A stretch of 20,544 nucleotides of DNA. Source: UBA1049 sp964525815 (GTDB taxonomy: Bacteria; Bacillota; Clostridia; Oscillospirales; CAG-382). The translations under genes were made by a program, and so were the position numbers. The notes below the pieces were generated by a model, which saw only the letters and a program-made list of their open reading frames with translations, was not told the origin of the DNA and searched no databases. The stretch covers positions 1-20,544 of the forward strand of contig CAZGJQ010000029.1 of the NCBI GenBank assembly GCA_964525815.1, in the 5' to 3' direction. Positions 1-7,517 of the stretch are shown here, piece by piece; the stretch's first letter is position 1; each line of letters opens with the position of its first letter.

Positions 1-771
1 CTCGGCTGTTACTATTCTTTTTGTTTTTTCTGCGTATTTTATGATTATTTCTTTATCTATGGGCTTTATAGTATGAATATTTACCACCGCCGCATCTATT
101 CCCTCGGCGGCAAGCAGCTCCCTTGCCTCAAGTGCGGCCGCATTCATAATTCCGCTTGCAAATATAACAGCGTCCCCTCCGTCCGCAAGCACAATACCCT
201 TGCCCAGCTCGAACCTGTATTTGCTTGCGTCAAAAACCACCGGAACCGCAAACCTTCCCAGCCTCATATATACCGGTCCGTCATGCTTAAGAATGGTCTC
301 CACCGCCGCATAAGCCTCAGTGGCATCCGCAGGGTTTAAAACAAGCATATTCGGAACGGAGCGCATAAGCGCAATATCCTCGCAGAACTGATGAGTTGCG
401 CCGTCCTCTCCTACCGTAACTCCGGCGTGGGATGCGCAAATCTTTACGTTAAGCTGAGGATAAGCGACCGAGTTCCTTATCTGCTCATAAGCCCGGCCGC
501 AGGCAAACATCGCAAAGGAGGATGCAAACACGGGCGTGCCTGCCGCCGCTATTCCGGCTGCGACCGACATCATGTTTGCTTCCGCAATTCCGCAGTTTAT
601 AAAGCGCTCCGGGTATTTTTTGCCGAAAACGGCGGTCTGTGTGGAGCAGGAAAGGTCTGCGTCCATTACAAAGAAATCGTATTTTTCTCCCAGATCGGCA
701 AGAGCGTTTCCGTATGCGGCTCGGGTTGCAATCCGCTTTGTGTTTTTGTCCTTCAATATGAAATCAGCCAT
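1..771 (-). CDS. Transketolase, C-terminal subunit (partial, 3' end outside window)
   Basis: Second half of a split transketolase, which with the gene just upstream would form a thiamine-diphosphate enzyme moving two-carbon units in the pentose phosphate pathway. The 257 visible codons start MADFILKDKN and run open to the window edge. They contain the pyrimidine-binding domain (residues about 5-175) with the conserved run INCGIAEANM, where the Glu is the expected cofactor-activating residue, then HAGVTVGEDGATHQ, and then the start of the C-terminal transketolase domain. Separate C-terminal subunits are usually a little over 300 residues, so roughly 50 are missing. The ATG overlaps the end of the N-terminal subunit gene by 8 bases (764-771), so the subunits are probably made together by translational coupling. 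A 1-deoxyxylulose-5-phosphate synthase is less likely because that enzyme is one long chain. Confidence 0.93.
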   Translation of the reverse strand, partial: MADFILKDKNTKRIATRAAYGNALADLGEKYDFFVMDADLSCSTQTAVFGKKYPERFINCGIAEANMMSVAAGIAAAGTPVFASSFAMFACGRAYEQIRNSVAYPQLNVKICASHAGVTVGEDGATHQFCEDIALMRSVPNMLVLNPADATEAYAAVETILKHDGPVYMRLGRFAVPVVFDASKYRFELGKGIVLADGGDAVIFASGIMNAAALEARELLAAEGIDAAVVNIHTIKPIDKEIIIKYAEKTKRIVTAE

Positions 772-1618
772 TTTCCCTTGCCTCCCTTTTCCTGTCATGC
801 AATGCGCAAAGCTCCTTAAATGCAATCTCGTATTCGTCCTTTTTCGGAGCCTTTCCGTGCCAGTCGGCATTGTTCTCCATAAAGGAAACCCCCCTGCCCT
901 TTACGGTACGGCAAACGATAACGCTCGGTCTGTCCGACTCGTCTGCTCTTTTTACAGCGGTCTCTATTTGCATAAAATCATGTCCGTCGATAACCTGCAC
1001 AAACCAACCGAACGCCTTGAACTTTTCATCAAGAGGCATGGGATTCATCACTTCCCGCACATCTCCGTCGATCTGCAGGTAATTCAAGTCCAAAAACACA
1101 ATAAGGTTATCAAGCCTGTAATGGGCAGCAAACATGGCCGCCTCCCATACCTGTCCCTCCTGTGATTCGCCGTCACCGATAATCGAGAAAATCCTGTAGC
1201 TCTCCCCGCTTCTTTTTGCCTTTATGGCCATACCGCAGGCGGCGGAAATACCCTGCCCGAGCGAGCCGGTGGACATATCTATTCCGGGCAGCTTGTTCAT
1301 ATCGGGATGTCCCTGCAAACGGCTCTCGATTTTTCGGAAGGTCTTCATCTCCTCCTCCGGGAAAAAGCCCCGTATGGAAAGAGCGGCATAAAGCGCAGGA
1401 CAGGCGTGTCCCTTAGACAACACAAGCCTGTCTCTGTCTGGCATTTCAGGGTTTTCTGGGTCGATATTCAATCGTTCAAAATAGAGATAAGCGATAATTT
1501 CAGCAATTGATAGTGAGCCCCCGGGATGTCCCGACTCGGCGTTAAAAACAGCCTCCATTGTAAGGCAACGGATTTTTGCGGCTGTCTCATCAAGGCAAAG
1601 CAGCTTTTCTCTTTCCAT
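764..1618 (-). CDS. Transketolase, N-terminal subunit
   Basis: Thiamine-diphosphate-binding half of a split transketolase, 284 residues, the normal size for the separate subunit. Visible signatures are SGHPGGSLS near residue 30, LSKGHACPALYAAL near 70, STGSLGQGISAACGMA near 115, and the diphosphate/Mg-binding run GDGESQEGQVWEAA near 148 with its Asn-containing continuation DLNYLQIDG. It overlaps the C-terminal subunit gene by 8 bases. The ATG at 1618 gives the usual short lead-in before the SGHPGG motif, but the ribosome binding site is poor: the nearest GGAG lies about 16 bases upstream. It is 77 bases downstream of the pseudouridine synthase gene, a gap holding a hairpin, so it may be read through from the division/translation gene series or be partly independent. 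Confidence 0.94.
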   Translation of the reverse strand: MEREKLLCLDETAAKIRCLTMEAVFNAESGHPGGSLSIAEIIAYLYFERLNIDPENPEMPDRDRLVLSKGHACPALYAALSIRGFFPEEEMKTFRKIESRLQGHPDMNKLPGIDMSTGSLGQGISAACGMAIKAKRSGESYRIFSIIGDGESQEGQVWEAAMFAAHYRLDNLIVFLDLNYLQIDGDVREVMNPMPLDEKFKAFGWFVQVIDGHDFMQIETAVKRADESDRPSVIVCRTVKGRGVSFMENNADWHGKAPKKDEYEIAFKELCALHDRKREARENG

Positions 1619-1667
1619 ACTACAAAGTCCATTTCTCCGGCGTATGTGTTGATTTTTTATTTTTTCT

Positions 1668-1692
1668 CCGATTCAGCCGCCGGTTGAATCGG
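1668..1692 (-). other. Stem-loop between rluD-like gene and transketolase genes
   Basis: Perfect 8-bp inverted repeat CCGATTCA/TGAATCGG with a 9-base GC-rich loop, starting 3 bases after the pseudouridine synthase stop. On the minus strand it is followed by an A-rich run (AGAAAAAATAAAAAATC), not a U-run, so it is not a standard intrinsic terminator for the minus-strand genes. It could be an mRNA-stabilising or processing hairpin. Function is inferred only from position. Confidence 0.4.
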
Positions 1693-1695
1693 TAT

Positions 1696-2610
1696 TTACA
1701 CTCTTTTTAATTTCTCCAACACCTTGTTAAAAAATTCAGGGCTGTCCGCCTCAAGCACCAGCCTCTCTCCGGTTACGGGATGAACAAACCCGATGTGATA
1801 TGCAAAAAGGCACTGACCTTGGAGGTTAAAAACATTCTTCTTATCACCGTAAACACTGTCCCCCGCAACGGGATGCCCCAGGGAGGCCATATGCACCCGT
1901 ATCTGGTGGGTTCTTCCGGTCTCCAGCGTAAGCTCCACATGAGTAAAGCCGTTGTATCTTTGAATAATCCTGTAATGGGTTACCGCCGACTTGGAGTTTG
2001 TGGGAGTAACCGCCATTTTTTTGCGATTGGTTCTGTGTCGTCCGACCGGCTTGTTTACGGTACCGCTGTCCTCTTTCAGGTTCCCCACAACCACAGCCTG
2101 ATATTTTCTGGAAAAGGTGTGCTGTGCTATCTGCGCGGCAAGGTTGTTATGCGCTCTGTCCGTTTTTGCCACTATAAGAAGTCCTGCGGTGTATTTGTCC
2201 AGCCTGTGGACAATTCCCGGGCGAACCTTTCCGTTTATGGAGGAAAGCCTGCCCGCACAATGATAGAGCAAAGCGTTTACCAGCGTTGCGTCCGGGTTTC
2301 CCGCTGCCGGATGCACCACCATTCCCTGCGGCTTGTTCACCACAAGAAGATGCTCGTCCTCATAGACGATCTCAACCGGAATATCCTGAGCGACCGCCTC
2401 GGTCTCGGCAGGCTCCGGAACTGTCGCCTCCACAGCCTCGCCTCCCCGAATACGGTAATTCTTTGCAGCATTACAGCCGTTGACCTTAACAAGCTGCGAA
2501 GCAATAAGCTCCTGTGCCAAGGAACGGCTGACCGAAAGTCTCTCGGAAAGGTATTTATCGAGTCGTTTACCCTTGTCGTCCGGTAAGGTCTGTATTTTCG
2601 TCTGGTTCAT
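1696..2610 (-). CDS. RluA/RluD-family 23S rRNA pseudouridine synthase (YlyB-like)
   Basis: Converts uridine to pseudouridine in large-subunit rRNA. The 304-residue protein has an N-terminal S4 RNA-binding domain (about residues 14-60, RLDKYLSERLSVSRS). The RluA-type catalytic domain (about 80-295) carries the signature GIVHRLDKYTAGLL, with catalytic Asp138 in HRLDK. Further family blocks are VNKPQGMVVHPA and ETGRTHQIRVHMASLGHPVAGD. It sits directly after lspA, as ylyB does in Bacillus. Its ATG lies inside lspA, giving a 44-base overlap, and no later start codon precedes the S4 domain. A GGAAC box 2-6 bases ahead of the ATG supports this start. The exact target uridine cannot be told from sequence. 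Confidence 0.95.
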   Translation of the reverse strand: MNQTKIQTLPDDKGKRLDKYLSERLSVSRSLAQELIASQLVKVNGCNAAKNYRIRGGEAVEATVPEPAETEAVAQDIPVEIVYEDEHLLVVNKPQGMVVHPAAGNPDATLVNALLYHCAGRLSSINGKVRPGIVHRLDKYTAGLLIVAKTDRAHNNLAAQIAQHTFSRKYQAVVVGNLKEDSGTVNKPVGRHRTNRKKMAVTPTNSKSAVTHYRIIQRYNGFTHVELTLETGRTHQIRVHMASLGHPVAGDSVYGDKKNVFNLQGQCLFAYHIGFVHPVTGERLVLEADSPEFFNKVLEKLKRV

Positions 2611-3097
2611 TGCGTTCCTTTTCTCTCAAGCCTTCCTCAACCTTCTTATCATAAAAAATCGCATAAACACCGAGCAGAATCGCTCCGAAGGTTATGAACA
2701 TATCGGCAACATTGAATATTGCGAACCTCACGAAAGTAAACTCAAAGAAATCCACAACCGCAGTTCTGAATATTCGGTCTATCATGTTGCCGATGCCGCC
2801 GCCGAGTATAAAGGACAGGCTAATCGTTAATAGCGTGTGTCTCTTGTGCTGCTTGACAAGGAATATAATTATTCCGATTATGGCAATCGCAGAAAACAGC
2901 AGGAATATCCATCTGTGTCCGGAGAGCATGCCAAAGGAAGCTCCCTCATTTTCCACATGGGTAAGGTTGATAAAAAACGGAATAAATTCAACCTCCGCAT
3001 TAAGAGGAATGTAGCGGACAACAAGCATTTTGGATACCTGATCCGCAACCACAATCGCAAGAACCGTTAAAAGGGTTAACATACTACTTTTCTGCAC
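2567..3097 (-). CDS. lspA: Lipoprotein signal peptidase (signal peptidase II)
   Basis: Aspartic protease of the cytoplasmic membrane that cuts signal peptides from diacylglyceryl-modified prolipoproteins. The 176 residues show four hydrophobic segments (about 6-26, 61-81, 88-105, 127-148). The conserved blocks are NEGASFG, GGGIGNMIDR, VVDFFEF and FNVADMFITFG, and the two expected catalytic aspartates are Asp116 (VVDF) and Asp132 (FNVAD). A charged tail of about 25 residues follows the last membrane segment. The gene overlaps the end of ileS by 22 bases and the start of the pseudouridine synthase by 44 bases, the classic ileS-lspA-ylyB order of Firmicutes. Confidence 0.97.
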   Translation of the reverse strand: MQKSSMLTLLTVLAIVVADQVSKMLVVRYIPLNAEVEFIPFFINLTHVENEGASFGMLSGHRWIFLLFSAIAIIGIIIFLVKQHKRHTLLTISLSFILGGGIGNMIDRIFRTAVVDFFEFTFVRFAIFNVADMFITFGAILLGVYAIFYDKKVEEGLREKERNEPDENTDLTGRQG

Positions 3098-5880
3098 CTC
3101 TCACAGACCGGCTGCCCGCTTTGGTCGCCTGCGGTATCCTGACGGTAGGTCCAGCAGCGTACGCATTTCTCTCCGTCCGCTTGCGAAACACCTACAGAGA
3201 TTCCGCTCTCGGTATCACCGAACGCCTCGTCTGTCGGCTCCTCATAGCTCAGCTCAACCTGGCTCACTATGAAAATGCTCTCTAAAAGGGCTTTGTCCCG
3301 CTCAAACAGCTTCATGGTTTCGCTGTCTTTTTCTCCGTATATGCAAACCTTGGCTTCAAGGGATTTCCCTATTTTTTTGTTCTCCCTCGCTATCTCCAGT
3401 GCCTTCATTACGTCGTCTCTATGCTCAAACAGGCTATTATATCTTTGCTCCGCTTGGTCAAACCTCAACGCCTCGTTAAACTCCGGCATTTCGTTATAAA
3501 ACACGCTGTCGGCGTTGTCACTGTCAAGATGGCTTATAAAGGACCAGCTCTCCTCTGCGGTAAAGGACAATATCGGCGCAAGCAGCCGTATAAGCGAATG
3601 TGCGATAAGATACATAGCGGTCTGCGCGCTCCTGCGCTTTTTGTCGTTCTTTCGCTCGCAATAAAGTCTGTCCTTGGTTATATCTATATACAGCTTGGAT
3701 AAATCTATGGAGCAGTAATTGTGTATCTCATGATAGATCATGTGGAACTGGTAATTATCATATGCCGCTCTTGCTTTTGCTACCAAGCGGTTCAGCCTTG
3801 CGACCGCCCATTTATCGATGTCCTCAAGCTTCTCGACGGCAAGCATATCCCTGTTAGGGTCAAAATCATTGTCCGGCGAGCCGAGATTGGCAAGCAATAT
3901 ACGCAGGGTGTTGCGAATCTTACGGTATATCTCGGACAGTTGCTTGAGTATCTCCTTGGATATACGGACGTCCGAGGTGTATTCCACCGAGGAAACCCAC
4001 AGGCGCAGCACATCCGCTCCGTAATTCTTTATAACATCCTGCGGCTCCACACCGTTGCCCAGTGATTTTGACATTTTTTTGCCCTCTCCGTCCACAACCA
4101 TTCCGTGGGTTATGACGGTTCTGTAGGGAGCCACACCTCTTGTCGCCACGCTGGTTAGCAGCGAGGACTGGAACCAGCCCCTGTACTGATCGTTGCCCTC
4201 AAGATATACCTCCGCAGGGAAATGATGATCGGGGAACTCATCCAATACATAAGCATAGGAGGAGCCGGAATCGAACCAAACATCCATTATGTCCTGCTCT
4301 GCACGCAGCTTATTGCTGCCGCACCTCGGACAGACTGCGGCATCGCCTATTATCTCCTCGGGCGTCAGCCTGTACCAGGAGCCTGAGCCCTCTTTTTCGA
4401 ACACCCTTGCTATTCTCTCTATTGTAGTTTGATTTATGAGCGGCTCGTTGCAGTCCTCGCAGTAAAAAATGGGTATGGGAACCCCCCACTTGCGTTGACG
4501 GGAAATGCACCAGTCCGAGCGGTCTCTAACCATATTTTCTATGCGTGCCTCACCCCATGCGGGTATCCATCTGACCTCTTTTATGGACTTAAGCGCCTGC
4601 TCCTTAAAGCCGTCTATCGAACAGAACCACTGCTCGGTAGCACGGAAAAGAATAGGCGTTTTACAGCGCCAGCAATGCGGGTATTGATGCAAAATATGCT
4701 CGGTTGCAAGCAAACTTCCGCTTTTTTCAAGTGCTTCGAGTATGCTTTTATTTGCCTGACCTGTTTTTTGCCCCTCAAACTGTCCCGCCTCTGCGGTCAT
4801 CCTGCCCTTTTCGTCAACCGGAACCACTATGTCAAGCTCGGGATAGCTCCTGCACACCTCAAAGTCCTCAACTCCGTGTCCGGGGGCGGTATGAACACAG
4901 CCTGTACCGCTCTCCAGCGTTACATGCTCTCCGTTTATAACGAGGCTCATTCTGTCGAGGAAGGGATGGGCGGTCTGTATACGCTCCAGCTCTGCGCCCG
5001 TAAAGCTCTTTACCGCTTCAAGCTGAATACCCGCCGCTTTTTGTACGCTGTCGGCAAGCTCGGTTGCCATGACAAGATACTCGTCCCCGTTTTTATAAAG
5101 CGTATATGAGAACTCCGCATTAAGGCAAATAGCCACATTTCCAGGCAGAGTCCAGGTGGTCGTGGTCCAGATAACAAAATAAACCCTGTCGAGACCTCCG
5201 GTCAACGGAGCGAACAGTCCCTTGTCATCCGTAACCGCAAACCTCACATATATGCTGTCGCATTCATCGTCCGCATATTCAATCTCCGCTTCCGCAAGAG
5301 CGGTCTCGTCGTGCGGGCACCAGTAAACCGGTCTTAAGCCCTTGTATATATAGCCCTTGTGAGCCATTTCCCCGAAAATACGAATCTGGTTCGCCTCAAA
5401 ACGGGGCATCAGGGTCAGATAAGAGTTCTCCCAGTCCCCCACAACGCCTAAGCGCTGCTGCTGCTGCATCTGCTTTGCGACATTCTCACGTGCGAACTGC
5501 TCGCATCTCCTCCTGAATTCGTTTATGTCTGTATCCTTGCCCTTGCCGTGCTTCTTTATCATTTGATTTTCAATCGGAAGCCCGTGGGTGTCCCAGCCGT
5601 GTATATAAGGCGCCTTATAGCCGCTCATGTTCCTGCTTTTTATAATGAAATCCTTAAGGAGCTTGTTGAGCGCATGACCGATATGCATATCTCCGTTCGC
5701 ATAAGGGGGACCGTCGTGCATGACAAACAGGGGCTTACCCTCGTTCGCCTTCATCATTCCGGCATAGAGCTGCCCGTTGTCCCACCCTGCTTTTATCTCC
5801 GGCTCCTTTAAGGGTAGATTTGCCCTCATCGGAAAATCCGTAGAGGGCAGATTCAATGTATCTCTGTAATCTGCTTGCAT
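3076..5880 (-). CDS. ileS: Isoleucyl-tRNA synthetase
   Basis: Class I aminoacyl-tRNA synthetase that charges tRNA-Ile, with an editing (CP1) domain against valine. At 934 residues it has the full bacterial length. The HIGH motif is at residues 66-69 (YANGDMHIGHALNK) and KMSKS lies near residue 603 (GKKMSKSLGN). The editing-domain run TGCVHTAPGHGVED is near 335. A CxxC...CxxC zinc site spans about 453-500, and a C-terminal zinc finger (CVRCW...CERC) closes the protein. The start MQADYRDTLNLP matches the family N-terminus. The ribosome binding site is weak, and a stable hairpin ends 11 bases before the ATG. Only 76 bases separate the ATG from the end of the divIVA tail, too little for the T-box leader that controls ileS in many Firmicutes. 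Confidence 0.98.
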   Translation of the reverse strand: MQADYRDTLNLPSTDFPMRANLPLKEPEIKAGWDNGQLYAGMMKANEGKPLFVMHDGPPYANGDMHIGHALNKLLKDFIIKSRNMSGYKAPYIHGWDTHGLPIENQMIKKHGKGKDTDINEFRRRCEQFARENVAKQMQQQQRLGVVGDWENSYLTLMPRFEANQIRIFGEMAHKGYIYKGLRPVYWCPHDETALAEAEIEYADDECDSIYVRFAVTDDKGLFAPLTGGLDRVYFVIWTTTTWTLPGNVAICLNAEFSYTLYKNGDEYLVMATELADSVQKAAGIQLEAVKSFTGAELERIQTAHPFLDRMSLVINGEHVTLESGTGCVHTAPGHGVEDFEVCRSYPELDIVVPVDEKGRMTAEAGQFEGQKTGQANKSILEALEKSGSLLATEHILHQYPHCWRCKTPILFRATEQWFCSIDGFKEQALKSIKEVRWIPAWGEARIENMVRDRSDWCISRQRKWGVPIPIFYCEDCNEPLINQTTIERIARVFEKEGSGSWYRLTPEEIIGDAAVCPRCGSNKLRAEQDIMDVWFDSGSSYAYVLDEFPDHHFPAEVYLEGNDQYRGWFQSSLLTSVATRGVAPYRTVITHGMVVDGEGKKMSKSLGNGVEPQDVIKNYGADVLRLWVSSVEYTSDVRISKEILKQLSEIYRKIRNTLRILLANLGSPDNDFDPNRDMLAVEKLEDIDKWAVARLNRLVAKARAAYDNYQFHMIYHEIHNYCSIDLSKLYIDITKDRLYCERKNDKKRRSAQTAMYLIAHSLIRLLAPILSFTAEESWSFISHLDSDNADSVFYNEMPEFNEALRFDQAEQRYNSLFEHRDDVMKALEIARENKKIGKSLEAKVCIYGEKDSETMKLFERDKALLESIFIVSQVELSYEEPTDEAFGDTESGISVGVSQADGEKCVRCWTYRQDTAGDQSGQPVCERCRKVVC

Positions 5881-5891
5881 AAACCCGTATC

Positions 5892-5920
5892 GGGGAGCAC
5901 TCCGTCTAAAAGCGCGCCCC
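5892..5920 (-). promoter_or_regulatory. Stem-loop just upstream of ileS
   Basis: On the minus strand GGGGCGCGC (5912-5920) can pair with GTGCTCCCC (5892-5900). This gives four G-C pairs, one mismatch, then four pairs including one G-U wobble, around an 11-base loop. The hairpin ends 11 bases before the ileS ATG, which lacks a good Shine-Dalgarno sequence, so it may affect initiation. There is no U-run after it, so it is not an intrinsic terminator. Regulatory function is inference. Confidence 0.3.
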
Positions 5921-5956
5921 TTCCTTTCCGTTTCTTAAAAAAAGGTTCCTCTGTCT

Positions 5957-6010
5957 TTATTTCTCCTCGTCCTGCATAAAGCGCAGGAACTCATCCGTAT
6001 CCTTTTTATC
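5957..6010 (-). other. In-frame coding-like tail after the divIVA stop codon
   Basis: Directly after the divIVA TAA (6011-6013) the same frame stays open for 17 codons, reading DKKDTDEFLRFMQDEEK, then a second TAA at 5957-5959. The composition is acidic like the DivIVA tail, and EFLRFMQDEE could form an amphipathic helix. The 10-base sequence GGATACGGAT, encoding part of a QDTD/KDTD run, occurs in the same frame on both sides of the stop. This looks like an older C-terminal end cut off by a recent stop, or a readthrough extension. It could also be chance, since 17 open codons are not rare. Confidence 0.4.
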
Positions 6011-6703
6011 TTAATCCGTATCCTGTTCTTCCTGTTCGGATTCTTCCCCCGTGTCCTTTTTTTCTTCCTCCGTGTCCTTGCCGGAGCTCTCCTCCGGCTG
6101 TTCGGCAACGGCTTCTCTCTCGGTAGTAACCGCCGGATCCTCAGCGATTTCGTCCTCTTCCTTGCTCTTGTTCAGCTCGTCCTCAATAGTTCCCTTCACA
6201 TCGGTGAATATCTTGGATACGATTTTTTCCTCGTTTGGAAGCACTATCTCCTCTATCTCGTTGACCGAAAGATTCTGGAGCTCCTCTATATGCTTGCGGT
6301 ATAGCTCAAACACCGTCTTTTTAAATTCAAGAATGCGTGTTCTGATGGACCACATCTCTTCCTTCTCGTGCTGAAGCTCCTCCCTGAACTCCGCAATAAC
6401 CGCATCGCATCTTTCTTTAATTGCGCCGGTGATAATATCGGCACGCTCGTTAGCCTCCCGAATTATCTTCTCCCCCATCTTCTGAGCGGAAATAAGGGTG
6501 TTGCGGATGGATTCCTCCTCGTCCTTAATCTCATCCAGGGTGTTCACCACAACCCTGAGCTTCCTGTCAAGCTCGCTGTTCTCCCTGTATGCCTCGGTGT
6601 ACTTCTCTATGAGAAACTCGATATAGTCATCCACCTCGGCTGCGTTATATCCCTTAAGGCTTTTTGAAAAGGCCTTGTTCTTAAGTTCGTGCGGTGCTAA
6701 CAT
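6011..6703 (-). CDS. divIVA: DivIVA-domain cell-division protein
   Basis: Cytoplasmic coiled-coil protein that gathers at curved membrane at septa and poles and recruits division or wall-growth partners. The 230 residues begin with the typical membrane-binding lead and first coiled coil (FSKSLKGYNAAEVDDYIEFLIEKY, residues about 13-36). A longer heptad-rich coiled coil (about 40-165) follows. The end is very acidic, rich in Glu, Asp, Ser and Thr (about 180-230), and probably disordered. An AAAGGA box about 10 bases ahead supports the ATG. It lies between yggT and ileS as in Bacillus, but ylmH is missing from the usual place. The frame continues after the stop with a plausible 17-residue tail. 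Confidence 0.95.
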   Translation of the reverse strand: MLAPHELKNKAFSKSLKGYNAAEVDDYIEFLIEKYTEAYRENSELDRKLRVVVNTLDEIKDEEESIRNTLISAQKMGEKIIREANERADIITGAIKERCDAVIAEFREELQHEKEEMWSIRTRILEFKKTVFELYRKHIEELQNLSVNEIEEIVLPNEEKIVSKIFTDVKGTIEDELNKSKEEDEIAEDPAVTTEREAVAEQPEESSGKDTEEEKKDTGEESEQEEQDTD

Positions 6704-6730
6704 TATGTTTTAGTCCTTTCCTTTTTATGT

Positions 6731-7015
6731 TTATAGAAGCTCGGTTACAGAGGGTAACATAAGCCTTGTGATACTCAGTAGAATAAAGGTCGCCACATAG
6801 GAAAAATCCAGGGGGCTGTCTGCAAGCGAACCGATTTTGGACAAAGCGTTGCGTACGGGTGAAACAACCGGCTCCGTAACCGCATAACAGAACTCCAAGG
6901 CGGTAGACTCCTCGGATGCAAATATCTGCAGAATTACCCTTGCCAAAATCAAATAGCTCAAGGCGGTGATAAACACCGCCACTGTTGTGGTTGTTATTGC
7001 TATAAGTTCAATCAA
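6731..7015 (-). CDS. ylmG: YggT-family membrane protein (YlmG)
   Basis: Small integral membrane protein of the YggT family, 94 residues, found beside sepF and divIVA in many Gram-positive bacteria. Its molecular role is not firmly known, though relatives are linked to membrane or division-site organisation. Two hydrophobic segments are visible (about 5-32 and 70-92), separated by the family block FCYAVTEPVVSPVRNAL with the conserved EPxxxPxR core. Translation begins at TTG (7013-7015), placed 7 bases after an AGGGTG ribosome binding site; no ATG is suitable. It is 18 bases downstream of sepF, so the two are almost certainly co-transcribed. Confidence 0.9.
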   Translation of the reverse strand: MIELIAITTTTVAVFITALSYLILARVILQIFASEESTALEFCYAVTEPVVSPVRNALSKIGSLADSPLDFSYVATFILLSITRLMLPSVTELL

Positions 7016-7033
7016 ATAAACTCACCCTAAATA

Positions 7034-7480
7034 TTAGAATAACTCTCTCTGAGGCTTTGCCTCCTCGTGCTCGGACTGATCTCCCGAAACATCCACATTC
7101 TTGGGAGTGATTATATAGGTGGAGTTTGCAACCCGCTTAATCTGCCCTTCGATAGCAAAGGCTACGCCCGAACAAAAATCTATAATCCGTCTTACGGTTT
7201 CCTTGTTTGTATCCTCAAGATTAAGTACAACGGTTCGGCGTGCCAAAAGATGGTCGCCTATCTGCGTTACCGCCTCGAACCTCTCCGGCTTAACAACCTT
7301 CATCTCCAAAGAGCCGGATGAGCCTATGCCGCCTGTCGCTCTCACGGGAGCCTGACGGGGAGCCGTCTGCGGAACTGCCTGCTCCTCGGGTACTTCCTCC
7401 TCCTCATAAGAATTCTCGTATCCGTCCTCATATTCCTCTTCGGTTTTGAAAAGATCCGAAAAACGATTGAACAATCCCAT
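7034..7480 (-). CDS. sepF: Cell division protein SepF
   Basis: FtsZ-binding protein that anchors and aligns the Z-ring at the membrane. The 148 residues open with the short amphipathic membrane anchor MGLFNRFSDLF. A variable acidic linker (about 13-55) follows, then the SepF core (about 58-132) with the conserved stretches VVLNLEDTNKETVRRIIDF, CSGVAFAIEGQIKRV and TYIITPKNV. A GGAGG site 6 bases before the ATG supports the start. Its neighbours yggS and yggT give the standard ylmE-sepF-ylmG order. Confidence 0.96.
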   Translation of the reverse strand: MGLFNRFSDLFKTEEEYEDGYENSYEEEEVPEEQAVPQTAPRQAPVRATGGIGSSGSLEMKVVKPERFEAVTQIGDHLLARRTVVLNLEDTNKETVRRIIDFCSGVAFAIEGQIKRVANSTYIITPKNVDVSGDQSEHEEAKPQRELF

Positions 7481-7517
7481 AGTAAACCTCCAATAATTTT
7501 ATAGAATGATTTGCTTT

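Noticed and set aside
1780..2586. 268-codon open frame on the plus strand opposite the pseudouridine synthase
   Set aside because: It is the complement of a well-conserved gene, has no family-like motifs and no ribosome binding site; the minus-strand protein explains the sequence.
5881..6010. T-box leader for ileS
   Set aside because: The space is too short, and I see no T-box consensus or terminator/antiterminator pair.
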